Below, piece after piece: positions 1 through 7,698 of a DNA stretch of 64,000 nucleotides. Origin of the DNA: Actinomadura litoris. GTDB taxonomy: Bacteria > Actinomycetota > Actinomycetes > Streptosporangiales > Streptosporangiaceae. The stretch lies in NCBI RefSeq assembly GCF_009733595.1, contig NZ_WOFH01000001.1, forward strand, positions 310,001-374,000. The letters run 5' to 3'. Below the pieces are notes generated by a model. The model had not been told where the DNA came from. It worked only from the letters and a program-made list of their open reading frames with translations, and searched no databases. Numbering within the stretch: position 1 is the first letter of the stretch; each line of letters begins with the position of its first letter. A program made the position numbers and the translations under genes.

Positions 1-130
1 CGGCGCGCTCTTTGTGCTGGTCAGACATGGAGCGCAAGGGTAGTCCACGCCTATGACCCCCCGGTGCCTTGACCGGTGGAGGGACGCGGGTTCGGATGGG
101 GGCGAGCAGCCGACCACGGGAAGGCGCAAC

Positions 131-406
131 ATGCGGCAACCTCACGGCGACGACGGCCTCACCGCTACCTTCTTCTGCAAGGACCCCGAGTCGCAGGGGG
201 ACATCGAGTGCGACGCCCTCTACTCGACCGACCGCGACTCGTGGATCGTCCAGGGCAAGCGGCGCGGTCCGGAGGTCGCGGCCTAGCTCGTCGCCTTGGG
301 AGAGGACGAGACGTTCCTGGAGATCTCCGGCCCGACGGCCGAGGTCTTCGTCCGGAAGTACGTCAGGGAGCGCTATGGAATCGATCTCAGCGGCGCGACG
401 GCTTGA
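131..406 (+). pseudogene. Small conserved actinomycete protein, interrupted by an in-frame TAG
   Basis: Reading from ATG 131 gives an acidic protein that meets TAG at 284-286 after 51 codons, in the stretch GPEVAA-stop-LVALGEDETF. The same frame continues with protein-like sequence (ETFLEISGPTAEVFVRKYV) to a TGA at 404-406, which would make 91 to 92 residues. One base change (CAG to TAG) explains the break. The gene overlaps the DUF6879 gene at 375 by 32 bases, as expected of an intact upstream partner in such regulator loci. It has no recognisable catalytic motif. It is either a recent nonsense mutation, a sequencing error, or, less likely, a readthrough site; the good coding signal after the stop favours recent inactivation. 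Confidence 0.72.
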
Positions 407-884
407 GCTGTTGTTCGGCGAGCCCGCCCAGGAGATCCGGAAGCTGGAGCTCCGGGACCGCTACGAGGTGGACCGATCGCTCTTCGAGGCGTGGCGCTCC
501 GGAGACCGTGAAGCGGTCGAGAAGACGATGCGGGAGCATCGGGATGCGCGTGCGGAGCGGGTCGCGCGCGGCTTTCCCTTCCGGCGCGTTCGGGTGGTGT
601 CCGAGCCCCTGTCGGAGTATCAGCGGATGGCCGTCGAGATCGCCGACCCCGACGAACTCCTCCGGTGGGTTCCCCGGTCAAAGGTCTCGGCGGTGCCTTT
701 GCCGGGGAACGACTGCCTGATACGCGATGACGTGGTTGTCTTCAACCTCATCGGTGGGGATGACCAGCAGGCTGGAATTCATTTCTCGTCCGAGCCTGAT
801 GTGGTGAGGTTCTGCAACGAAGCCTTCGAGCGGGCGTGGTCGCTCGGCGTCCCGAACGGCGAGTACGCGTCGTCACGTGTCTGA
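375..884 (+). CDS. DUF6879-family protein
   Basis: A 169-aa protein beginning MESISAARRLELLFGEP. Its composition and pattern fit the DUF6879 family, which in actinomycetes sits directly before XRE/DUF5753 regulators. Visible features are an N-terminal helical, charged half (residues ~20-70, rich in R and E), then the conserved-looking stretch EPLSEYQRMAVEIA and a C-terminal part with W and FCNEAFERAW typical of these proteins. There is no membrane segment or signal peptide. ATG 375 is chosen because the in-frame sequence upstream of it is low-quality Arg/Ser-rich translation. The stop overlaps the GTG start of the regulator at 877 by 8 bases, so the two are probably co-translated. Biochemical function is unknown; a role as partner of the HTH protein is inferred only from context. 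Confidence 0.8.
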   Translation: MESISAARRLELLFGEPAQEIRKLELRDRYEVDRSLFEAWRSGDREAVEKTMREHRDARAERVARGFPFRRVRVVSEPLSEYQRMAVEIADPDELLRWVPRSKVSAVPLPGNDCLIRDDVVVFNLIGGDDQQAGIHFSSEPDVVRFCNEAFERAWSLGVPNGEYASSRV

Positions 885-1728
885 CCTGCAAGCGTCCGAG
901 TCCGCGAGGCGGTCGCTTGGAATCCAGCTCAAGGAGCTGCGGCTCAATGCGGGCCTCTCCGGCGTGGAGTTGGCGCGGCGGTGCGGTTGGCACAAGACGA
1001 AGGTGTCGAAGATCGAGCACGGGACGCAGAGCCCGGCCGAGGCGGACATCAGGAAGTGGGCCACGACCTGCGGCGCCGAGGGGCTGGTGCCGGAGCTGAT
1101 CGCAGCCGGCCGCGAGATCGAGCACATGTGGACCGACTACAGGCGGCGGCACAGGCGCGGGATGAAAGGGCTCCAGTTCCAGGCCATGGACCTGTACGCC
1201 AGGTCCAAGCTCATCCGCGTGTACGAGTCCCTGTTCATCCCCGGCTTCCTGCAGACGGTCGAGTACACGAAGGCACAGTTCACCATTCATGCCGGGCTGC
1301 ACGGCCTGCCGCTCGGTGATGTCGAGGAAGCCGCCCGGAACCGCATGGCGCGCAAGCGGTTCCTCGGCACCGGGGCGCCGATCTTCGCGTTCTTACTGGA
1401 GGCGTCCGCGCTGGCGAACAACATCGGCGGCGTCGACGTGATGGGCGGCCAGCTCGACTACCTCGATGAGGTCTCGCGGCTTCCCTACGTCTCGGTGGGC
1501 ATCATCCCGCAGGGCCGAATGAGGAGCCTGTATCCCGGCGAGGGCTTCTATCTGTTCGATGAGGATCTACTCAAACAAGAATTCTGGTCGGGCGCGTTCC
1601 AGACGTCCAGACCCGAGAACATCGCCTATTTCGTTCGTGTCTTCGCGGCTCTGCGCGACCAGGCGGTATTCGGGGCGGCGGCGCGGGACGAGATCGAGGC
1701 CGCCCGAGACCGTCTTCGAGGAACCTGA
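877..1728 (+). CDS. XRE-family HTH regulator with DUF5753 domain
   Basis: A 283-aa protein. Residues ~10-65 form a Cro/C1-type helix-turn-helix (SLGIQLKELRLNAGLSG followed by ELARRCGWHKTKVSKIEHG). Residues ~100-275 match the DUF5753 (Scr1-associated) region, with ARSKLIRVYESLFIPGFLQT and SVGIIPQGRMRS as typical blocks. Proteins of this class are very abundant in Streptomyces and Streptosporangiales and are usually pleiotropic or local regulators. GTG 877 is used, overlapping the DUF6879 gene by 8 bases. No DUF397 gene, the usual partner, is visible next to it. Targets are not apparent from sequence. Confidence 0.92.
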   Translation: MSDLQASESARRSLGIQLKELRLNAGLSGVELARRCGWHKTKVSKIEHGTQSPAEADIRKWATTCGAEGLVPELIAAGREIEHMWTDYRRRHRRGMKGLQFQAMDLYARSKLIRVYESLFIPGFLQTVEYTKAQFTIHAGLHGLPLGDVEEAARNRMARKRFLGTGAPIFAFLLEASALANNIGGVDVMGGQLDYLDEVSRLPYVSVGIIPQGRMRSLYPGEGFYLFDEDLLKQEFWSGAFQTSRPENIAYFVRVFAALRDQAVFGAAARDEIEAARDRLRGT

Positions 1729-1795
1729 AGCAACTTCCTGGCCCGCTCGGCGAGACCGCTCCTACCGTCGTCGTGACGGCGGAGGGAGACGGCAG

Positions 1796-1921
1796 ATGAG
1801 TGGGCGGGACAAGGGCAACAGCGACGACAGGACGAGCACGGACGGGGACCGACCGCAGGGTGGGTCCCGGGGAAGTGGAGAGAAGACGAACGGCAATCCC
1901 AACGACGGGAAGCGTTCGTGA
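1796..1921 (+). CDS. 41-aa hydrophilic small protein upstream of the methyltransferase
   Basis: A 41-codon reading frame with a good Shine-Dalgarno (GGAGGGAG, about 8 bases before ATG 1796) and a GTGA overlap with the methyltransferase start at 1918, the arrangement of a translationally coupled pair. The peptide (MSGRDKGNSDDRTS...) is almost entirely G, D, N, S, T, K, R and E, with no hydrophobic core, no Cys, no signal peptide and no membrane segment. It is probably disordered. Such small hydrophilic proteins occur before PIMT-like methyltransferases in actinomycete regulator loci. A RiPP precursor role was considered, but no leader/core division or modifying enzyme other than the broken methyltransferase supports it. 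Function unknown. Confidence 0.6.
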   Translation: MSGRDKGNSDDRTSTDGDRPQGGSRGSGEKTNGNPNDGKRS

Positions 1922-2996
1922 CCGGCTGGGACGAGGTCATCGGTCAGGTGCCCCGGTGTTCGTTCACACCCGACGTGGTGTGGGTGGACCTGGGGCCCGG
2001 CCCATGGGTGCGCGTCGACCGCGCGACGGACGCCGAGGAGTGGGAGCGGGTGACCGCGCTCGACCAGCCGCTCGTGACCCGGTTCGAGGACGGCGCCGCC
2101 GAAGGGACGGGCCTTGCCACGTCATCGCTGTCCATGCCGACCATGGTGGTTCGCTTCCTGGAACAACTCGATCCGTACGATCACCACCGCGTGTTGGAGA
2201 TCGGCTCCGGGTCCGGGTGGACGGCCGCGCTGCTGTCGGCCCGGGTCGGAGCTGAGAACGTGACGACGGTGGAGATCTCCCCTGACCTCGCCGCCCGCGC
2301 GGCGGGACGGCTCAAGGCAGCGGGCTTCGAGGCACGGGTCATCGTGGGCGACGGGGCGCACGGGTGGCCGATGGCGCCCCTTTCGACCGCGTCCATGTGA
2401 CGTGCGCCGTGTCGCGGATCCCGTACGCGTGGATCGCGCAGACCAGGCCGGGCGGGGTCATCGTGGCGCCGTTCAGCGCGGGGTACGGATGCGGGGCGAT
2501 TCTGCGTCTCGACGTGCTGGAGGACGGTACGGCCGTGGGCCGGTTCAGCGGCTCGGCGGACTACATGCTGCTGCGTTCGCAACGTCCGGCGGGCGGCCCG
2601 GCACGGGCGTGGACGCGGGCGGTCGAACGGGACGTCAGGGTGAGGCGGACCCGGTTGGATCCGCGATCCATGCCCTACGGTCCGGTGAGTGTGGACCTGG
2701 CCATAGCCGCACAGGTGCCGGACGTCGTCTCGCGGTTCTACTCCGACGCAGACGGTGCGACGCTGTGGGCTCTCGACCGCGCGGACCACCATGGTTCGTG
2801 GGCCTCGGTCGACTATGGGCCAGGTGCGCCCGACCACGAAGTCCAGCAGGCGGGAGAGCGCTCGCTGTGGGACGAGACCGAGGCCGCCTACCTCCAGTGG
2901 TTGAGGTGGGGGCGGCCCGACATCAGCCGGTTCGGGATCACCGTCACGCCTCATGAGCAGAAGGTGTGGCTGGACGAGCCGGGGAATCCTCTTTGA
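1918..2996 (+). pseudogene. Protein-L-isoaspartate O-methyltransferase-like gene, frameshifted
   Basis: The frame from GTG 1918 encodes a PCMT-like N-terminal half with the SAM-binding motif VLEIGSGSGWTAALLSARVG and the preceding TSSLSMPTMV block, but ends at 2400. From about 2364 the next frame continues the family pattern without a break: DGAPFDRVHVTCAV, then RIPYAWIAQTRPGGVIVAPF, to a stop at 2996. Adding one base near 2370 (after the GWP codons) restores PDGAPFD, so a single-base deletion is the simplest explanation. The intact protein would be about 359 aa, resembling PIMT-like methyltransferases of actinomycete RiPP and XRE loci. Its last 53 bases overlap the convergent CMD gene. It may be a true pseudogene or a sequencing error in a G/C run. 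Confidence 0.78.
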
Positions 2997-3657
2997 GTGG
3001 GGGGTTGTTCAGTTCTTCTTGGAGGATGGGGACTGCTACCTCCAGGGTTTGCAGGACTATTGTGCTGGCTATTTCTAGGGTGGCGGCTATCTCTGTGGAG
3101 GTGGCGCCGTGGTTTTTGGCGTTGGTCATGTGCACCTTCAGGCCCTCGGTGAACATGTGGGTCGCCGAGGCGTCTATGGCTATGTAGATGAGTTCCTTGG
3201 TCTTCGGGGGGAGGGCGTTCCTGTCCCAGGGGATCGCGGAGAAGCGCAGGTAGGCCGCGAAGAGGACGGGGGCGTGGCGGAGGACCTCCTCCCAGGACGG
3301 GTCCCAGTAGCCGCGGCGACGGGTGAACTCGGCGCGGAGTCGTTCTGTTTCCTCGGTGGGCTCCGGGGGGTCGTCCAGGAGGGGGAAGCCTGTGCTCGCG
3401 GCGTGGATGCCCAGGGTCGCGGCCAACTGGAGGGTTTCCATGACTTCTTCGCGGGTCGCGCCGTGGGCCAGGGCGGCGCGGATGTGGCGGCGGATGCCGG
3501 GGGTGTGGAGGTGGGTCGGGGCGGCATTCACCGCCAGGGCTATCAGTTCTTGGGTTTTGGGGTCCAGGGCGGCGTGGTTCGCGGGGACGTCTGCCAGGGC
3601 GGTGCAGGCGTCCAGGAGTTCGGGGTCGGAGGCCAGGAGTTCCCGCAGCGGTTTCAT
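2944..3657 (-). CDS. Carboxymuconolactone decarboxylase-family protein, two-domain
   Basis: A 237-aa cytosolic protein with two tandem AhpD/CMD-like repeats: residues ~15-85 (PKTQELIALAVNAAPTHLHTP then HIRAALAHGATREEVMETLQ) and ~140-215 (PKTKELIYIAIDASATHMFTEG then HMTNAKNHGATSTEIAATLE). The usual CxxC redox pair of AhpD is absent; the corresponding positions read AAPTH and SATHM, so peroxidase activity is unlikely and a decarboxylase/isomerase-like or structural role is more probable. The start overlaps the stop of the monooxygenase by ATGA (3654-3657), so it is the last gene of the operon running from 7606. The product may act on a BVMO-derived lactone or keto-acid; that is inferred from neighbours only. 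Confidence 0.85.
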   Translation of the reverse strand: MKPLRELLASDPELLDACTALADVPANHAALDPKTQELIALAVNAAPTHLHTPGIRRHIRAALAHGATREEVMETLQLAATLGIHAASTGFPLLDDPPEPTEETERLRAEFTRRRGYWDPSWEEVLRHAPVLFAAYLRFSAIPWDRNALPPKTKELIYIAIDASATHMFTEGLKVHMTNAKNHGATSTEIAATLEIASTIVLQTLEVAVPILQEELNNPPLKEDSPARPATPSAHEA

Positions 3658-5117
3658 CGGCGGCCCGTGAAGCCCAGGAAGGGCAGGGCCTTGGTCAGGA
3701 GGTAGTACTCGCCGTGGGGCTTCGGCCATTGGGTGACGTTGCGTCCGCTCTCGGCGTGGTAGTAGTTCGTGCAGTTCGCCTCCATCGCGGAGGCGTGGCG
3801 GTGGAGTTGGGTGTCGACCCAGTCGACCCAGCGCTCGGCGGCGCCGGGGCGGGTGTCCACGACGCGGAGGCGTTTGCGGCGCATCCGGGCGACCATCCGG
3901 GCGGCCACTTCGGCCTGGCGTTCCAACTGGGCGATGATGGAGAAGCCGCCGTTGGTGTTGGGGCCGTAGAGCATGAAGAAGTTGGGGTAGCCGGGAACGG
4001 TGATGCCGAGGAACGCCCTCGGGTCGTCCTTCCAGGTGTCGTGGACGGAGATGCCGCCTACTCCGCGTACGTCCAGGGACGCCAGGTACTTCGTCGCGCG
4101 GAAGCCGGTGGCCATGATGAGGACGTCTATCTCGCGTTCGGTTCCCGTGGCGTCGATGATCCCCTTGGGGGTCATGCGGGTCACGGCGTGGGGGACGAGG
4201 TCGACGTTGGGGCGGTTGAGGGCCGGGTAGAAGCCGGTCGCCAGTACCGGGCGCTTGCATCCCCACGGGTAGTCGGGCGTGAGTGCGGCGCGCAGGTCGG
4301 GATCTTCGATGGTGGAATCGATGTACGCGCGGCAGGCCCGGAGGTTCTGCCGCTGGCGTTCGCCGTGCAGGTCGTAGCCCTTGTACATCTGGCGGAACTG
4401 GTAGAACAGGCGCAGCCGCCGGAGTTTCTGGATGAGCGGCACCCGGTACATGGCCCGTTCGCGGGGGGTGAAGTCGCGTTCGCCCTTGGGCAGGATCCAG
4501 CCGGGCTGGCGCTGGAAGACGTAGAGCTTCTCGACCTCTTCGGCGATCGCCGGGACGACCTGGGTCGCGGTGGAGCCGGTGCCGACGACCGCGACGCGCT
4601 TGCCGGTGAGGTCGTGGCCGGCCGGCCAGCGGGCGGTGTGGAATCTGGGGCCCTCGAACCCGTCCAGGCCCGGCCAGTCGGGATAGCGGGGCTGGTTCAG
4701 GAGGCCGAGGCAGCTGATCACGACGTCGAACCGCTCGATCTCGCCATTGGGAAAGAGGAGGTCGTAGCGGGAGTTCGCCTCGTCCCAGGTTGCCGATTCG
4801 ACGCGGACGCCGAAGCGGCAGTGGCGGCGCAGGTCGAAGCGGTCGAGGACGTGTTCGGCGTACGCCTGCAACTCCGGCTGGCGGGCGTGGGTGCGCGTCC
4901 AGTCGTAGGTCAGGAAGGAGAAGGAGTAGGCGTGCGAGGCGATGTCGACCTCGCAGCCGGGGTAGCGGTTGTCCCACCAGGTCCCGCCGGGCCCGTCGGA
5001 CTGCTCGAAGACCGTGAAGCGGGTGAGGCCCTTCTTCTTCAGTTTCACCGCGGTGGCGATTCCGCCGAGGCCGCAGCCGATGATCGCCACCCGCGGGCTT
5101 GAACTGCGCCGTGTCAT
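3654..5117 (-). CDS. Flavin-containing Baeyer-Villiger-type monooxygenase
   Basis: A 487-aa enzyme of the class B flavoprotein monooxygenases. The FAD-binding motif is IIGCGLGGIA at residues ~12-21, followed by GPGGTWWDNRYPGCEVD typical of BVMOs. The BVMO fingerprint F-x-G-x-x-x-H-x-x-x-W-P is intact at residues 154-165, followed at once by the NADPH-binding Rossmann motif VAVVGTGSTATQ. Length is slightly short of cyclohexanone monooxygenase (~540) but normal for this group. The expected reaction is NADPH- and O2-dependent insertion of oxygen beside a ketone; substrate unknown. It lies 7 bases after the M20 gene and overlaps the CMD gene by 4 bases. A linked SGNH hydrolase (7699) could open the ester formed, which is inference. 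Confidence 0.93.
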   Translation of the reverse strand: MTRRSSSPRVAIIGCGLGGIATAVKLKKKGLTRFTVFEQSDGPGGTWWDNRYPGCEVDIASHAYSFSFLTYDWTRTHARQPELQAYAEHVLDRFDLRRHCRFGVRVESATWDEANSRYDLLFPNGEIERFDVVISCLGLLNQPRYPDWPGLDGFEGPRFHTARWPAGHDLTGKRVAVVGTGSTATQVVPAIAEEVEKLYVFQRQPGWILPKGERDFTPRERAMYRVPLIQKLRRLRLFYQFRQMYKGYDLHGERQRQNLRACRAYIDSTIEDPDLRAALTPDYPWGCKRPVLATGFYPALNRPNVDLVPHAVTRMTPKGIIDATGTEREIDVLIMATGFRATKYLASLDVRGVGGISVHDTWKDDPRAFLGITVPGYPNFFMLYGPNTNGGFSIIAQLERQAEVAARMVARMRRKRLRVVDTRPGAAERWVDWVDTQLHRHASAMEANCTNYYHAESGRNVTQWPKPHGEYYLLTKALPFLGFTGRR

Positions 5118-5124
5118 CCGGTCC

Positions 5125-6396
5125 TCACAGGGATATCAGTTCGTCCATGACCCGCACGCCGAAGCGCAGCGCCTCCACCGGGCAGCGTTCGTCCACGCCG
5201 TGGAACATCGCCGGATAGTCGTAGCCGGCCGGGAACAGCATCGGCGTGAATCCGTAGGTCTCCATTCCGAGCGTCCGGAACCATTTGTTGTCGGTGCCGC
5301 CGCTGAACACGAAGGGGGCGACGTCGCAACCGGGGCTCACCTCGCGCAGTGCGCGGGTGAGAAGTCCGAACCATTCACCCTCGTGGTCGGAGAGGACGGG
5401 CGGGCTGCGTCGGAGCAGTGACACCTCGGTGTTCTCGTCCAATCCGGAGGTGAGGTGCTCGTGCAGTTCGTCCTCGTGGCCCGGGACGAAGCGGCAGTCG
5501 AACCGCGCCCACGCCTCGCCCGGGATGACGTTCTCCTTGTAGCCCGCGCCGAGCCGCGTCACGTTGACGGTGCCCTGGACCCCGGCGGCGAACATCCGGC
5601 CGAAGGGACCGGTCCGGGTGGCGAGCACGTCCGCGATCTCGGCGGGCGAGGTGAGCGGGCGGCCCGCGACGCGGGAGGCGAGGACGCGCATCGGCTCGGT
5701 GACCGTGTAGGGGCGCTCGGCCGACAGCACCCGCAGCGTCGTCTCCGCCAGCCGCGGGATCGGGTTGTCCTGCGCGATCATGCTGCCGTGCCCGGCGACG
5801 CCCTTCGCGCGCACCTCGTACCAGCGCAGGCCCTTGTCGGCGACCGACACCGCGAACAGCGGCGGGCCGGACGGGGTCGGCACGTTGAAGCCGCCGACCT
5901 CGCCGATCGCGGCGCGGCAGCCCTCGAACAGGTCGGCGTGCTCGGCGACCAGGTGGCCTGCGCCGAGGCGGCCGCCGGTCTCCTCGTCGGCGACGAACGC
6001 CAGCACGATGTCGCGGCGGGGGCGGCGGCCCTCGGCCAGCGCGGTGCCGAACGCCGAGAGCGTCATCGCGACCGCGTTCTTCATGTCGACGGCGCCGCGT
6101 CCCCAGACGTGGCCGTCGGCGATGTCACCGCTGAGGGGGTGGCGCGACCAGTCGGCGGCCTGCGCGGGGACGGTGTCGAGGTGGCCCTGGACGAGCAGCG
6201 CGGGCAGCGAGGGGTCGGTGCCCGGGACGCGGGCGACGACGTTGGAGCGGCCCGGTTCGGCTTCGATGACCTTCGGGTCCAGGCCCATGTCGGAGAGGAG
6301 GGTAGCGACGTACTCGGCCGCCTCGCGTTCGCGGCCGCCCGGGTTCGTCGTGTCGAAGCGGATCAGGTCGGCGCAGATCTCCTCGACTTCAGCCAT
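5125..6396 (-). CDS. M20-family metallohydrolase (ArgE/DapE/carboxypeptidase G2 type), canonical active site
   Basis: A 423-aa cytosolic amidohydrolase. The complete M20 metal and catalytic set is visible: GHLDTVP (H72, D74), GAVDMK (D104), ADEETGG (E138, E139), a later Glu in IGEVGGF, and a C-terminal His in FHGVDERCPVEAL. Members hydrolyse amide bonds of N-acyl amino acids, succinyl-diaminopimelate or dipeptides with two zinc ions; here the substrate cannot be read from sequence. The start lies 8 bases inside the following M20 gene, so both are co-translated. The pairing with a paralog that has lost these residues (6389-7606) suggests either two activities or a heteromeric enzyme. Confidence 0.93.
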   Translation of the reverse strand: MAEVEEICADLIRFDTTNPGGREREAAEYVATLLSDMGLDPKVIEAEPGRSNVVARVPGTDPSLPALLVQGHLDTVPAQAADWSRHPLSGDIADGHVWGRGAVDMKNAVAMTLSAFGTALAEGRRPRRDIVLAFVADEETGGRLGAGHLVAEHADLFEGCRAAIGEVGGFNVPTPSGPPLFAVSVADKGLRWYEVRAKGVAGHGSMIAQDNPIPRLAETTLRVLSAERPYTVTEPMRVLASRVAGRPLTSPAEIADVLATRTGPFGRMFAAGVQGTVNVTRLGAGYKENVIPGEAWARFDCRFVPGHEDELHEHLTSGLDENTEVSLLRRSPPVLSDHEGEWFGLLTRALREVSPGCDVAPFVFSGGTDNKWFRTLGMETYGFTPMLFPAGYDYPAMFHGVDERCPVEALRFGVRVMDELISL

Positions 6397-7606
6397 CGGC
6401 GCCGCCCAGGGTCAGGGCGGCCAGGGCGTAGGTCCGGACGGCGGCGAGGTAGTCCTCCACCGGCACGGACTCGTCGTCCCAGTAGCAGTCCATCGAGCCG
6501 GGGCCGTAGGTGACGGCCCTGATGCCCGCCTCCCAGAAGATCGGGGTGTCGGGCCACGCCTGGTGGAAGCCGTGCGCGGCGTCCCGCCCGGTGGAGGCGC
6601 GGTGCGCGGCGGCGACGTCGGCGAGCAGGCCCTCGCCGTCCGGCACCCGGAGGGAGCTGCGCGGGTTCTTCACGCAGGTGGCCTCCAGCGACACCTCGAC
6701 AGGGAACCCGGTGAGGTCGTCGAGTGCGCGCTCCACGGCGGCGCGGACGTCGCGGAGCACGTCGTCCTGCGTCTGCGCGGGCGGGAAGCGGAAGTCGAAG
6801 GTGATGTCGCAGCGCTCCGGGACGAGGTTGTGCGCGACGCCGCCGGAGATCTGCGCGACGTTGCAGATCTTGACGTCGTCCAGGACGCGGCCGTCGGCGG
6901 CGGTGATCGGCATCGCGAGCACCTCGCGGACGACCTCCGCCGCCCGCGCGACGGCGTTCACGCCGATGTCGAGCGCGGTGGTGTGCGCGGCGCGCCCGCG
7001 CACGGTGACGGTGACGTAGGCGATGCCGCGCTGGCCGGTGAGGACCCGCAGGCCGCTGGGCTCGCAGTTGATCGCGTACGCGCCGCGCAGGCCCTCGCGC
7101 AGCGCCTGGCGGGTGCCCTCGCCGCCCTCGAAGTGGTTCGGGACGGCGAGCACGACGACGTCGCGGGGCAGCGGGACGCCCGACCGCGCGAGCATGGCCG
7201 CCGCCATCGTCATCGCGGCCGTCCCGGCCTTCATGTCCGCGACGCCGACGCCGTGGATGGCGCCGCCGTCGATCTCGCCGCCGAACGGGTCGCGGCGCCA
7301 GGACGTCGAGGGCGGGTAGACCTCCAGGTGGCCGTTGAAGATCAGCGCGTCCGCCGGGTCGCCGGTGCCCGTGCGGGCGAGCACGTTCGGCATTCCGGGC
7401 GTGCCCGAGTCGGGCAGTTCGACGGTGAGGCCGGCCTCGGCGAGGGGGGCGGCGAGGTGTTCGGCCGCCGCCGTGAGCGCCGGGCCGTCGCCCCAGACAC
7501 TCGGAATGCGGATGAGATCACGGAGAAAGGCGACGAGTTCCGGTTCGTGCTGATCGATGACGCCGATCACCCGGGCCGCGTCGTCCCCGGTCGCTACGGT
7601 GGTCAT
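6389..7606 (-). CDS. M20-family homolog with altered metal-binding residues
   Basis: A 405-aa protein with the M20 fold, but several active-site positions differ from its neighbour. It has GHLEVYPP (H93, E95; the catalytic Asp is Glu) and VADMKAG (D124 kept). The acidic pair normally in DEExGG is replaced around residues 157-162 (NHFEGG). The C-terminal metal His region reads MDCYWDDESVPVEDY without a His at the usual place. Glu in CEPSG is kept. It may be inactive, use a different metal set, or partner the canonical M20 enzyme. ATG 7606 is preferred over 7624: it has a GGA ribosome site, and the -10-like hexamer TACGCT (7638-7643) would put the transcript start only a few bases before 7624. 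Confidence 0.85.
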   Translation of the reverse strand: MTTVATGDDAARVIGVIDQHEPELVAFLRDLIRIPSVWGDGPALTAAAEHLAAPLAEAGLTVELPDSGTPGMPNVLARTGTGDPADALIFNGHLEVYPPSTSWRRDPFGGEIDGGAIHGVGVADMKAGTAAMTMAAAMLARSGVPLPRDVVVLAVPNHFEGGEGTRQALREGLRGAYAINCEPSGLRVLTGQRGIAYVTVTVRGRAAHTTALDIGVNAVARAAEVVREVLAMPITAADGRVLDDVKICNVAQISGGVAHNLVPERCDITFDFRFPPAQTQDDVLRDVRAAVERALDDLTGFPVEVSLEATCVKNPRSSLRVPDGEGLLADVAAAHRASTGRDAAHGFHQAWPDTPIFWEAGIRAVTYGPGSMDCYWDDESVPVEDYLAAVRTYALAALTLGGADG

Positions 7607-7624
7607 GGCATTCGTCCGTTCCAT

Positions 7625-7690
7625 GCGATTCGTTTCGAGCGTAGAAGCCTTTTCCGGGGACGTCTTGAGGCCGCCGGACCAAAGAATTCC
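7625..7690 (-). promoter_or_regulatory. Promoter region of the M20/BVMO operon, sharing a two-block architecture with the ALDH promoter
   Basis: On the minus strand this region carries GGAATTCTTTGG (7679-7690), 34 bases of unrelated sequence, then CTACGCTCGAAACGAATCGC (7625-7644), which includes a -10-like TACGCT. The same two blocks with the same 34-base gap precede the aldehyde dehydrogenase operon at 15451-15517. No good -35 hexamer stands 17 bases before TACGCT, which suggests an activator acting at the upstream block; the linked PucR protein is the obvious candidate. Confidence 0.55.
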
Positions 7691-7698
7691 CGGGACGG

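Noticed and set aside
1..28. Possible start of a minus-strand gene at the left edge (ATG at 28, reading MSDQHKER).
   Set aside because: Only nine codons lie in the window and there is no convincing ribosome site; it cannot be supported.
1796..1921. Graspetide-type (TgmA) precursor with the methyltransferase as TgmC.
   Set aside because: No ATP-grasp ligase is nearby and the peptide lacks a conserved core; kept only as an unknown small protein.
2944..4977. Long minus-strand frame fused to the CMD gene.
   Set aside because: The part above 3657 is a Pro/Arg-rich shadow of the BVMO gene; the real CMD start is ATG 3657.
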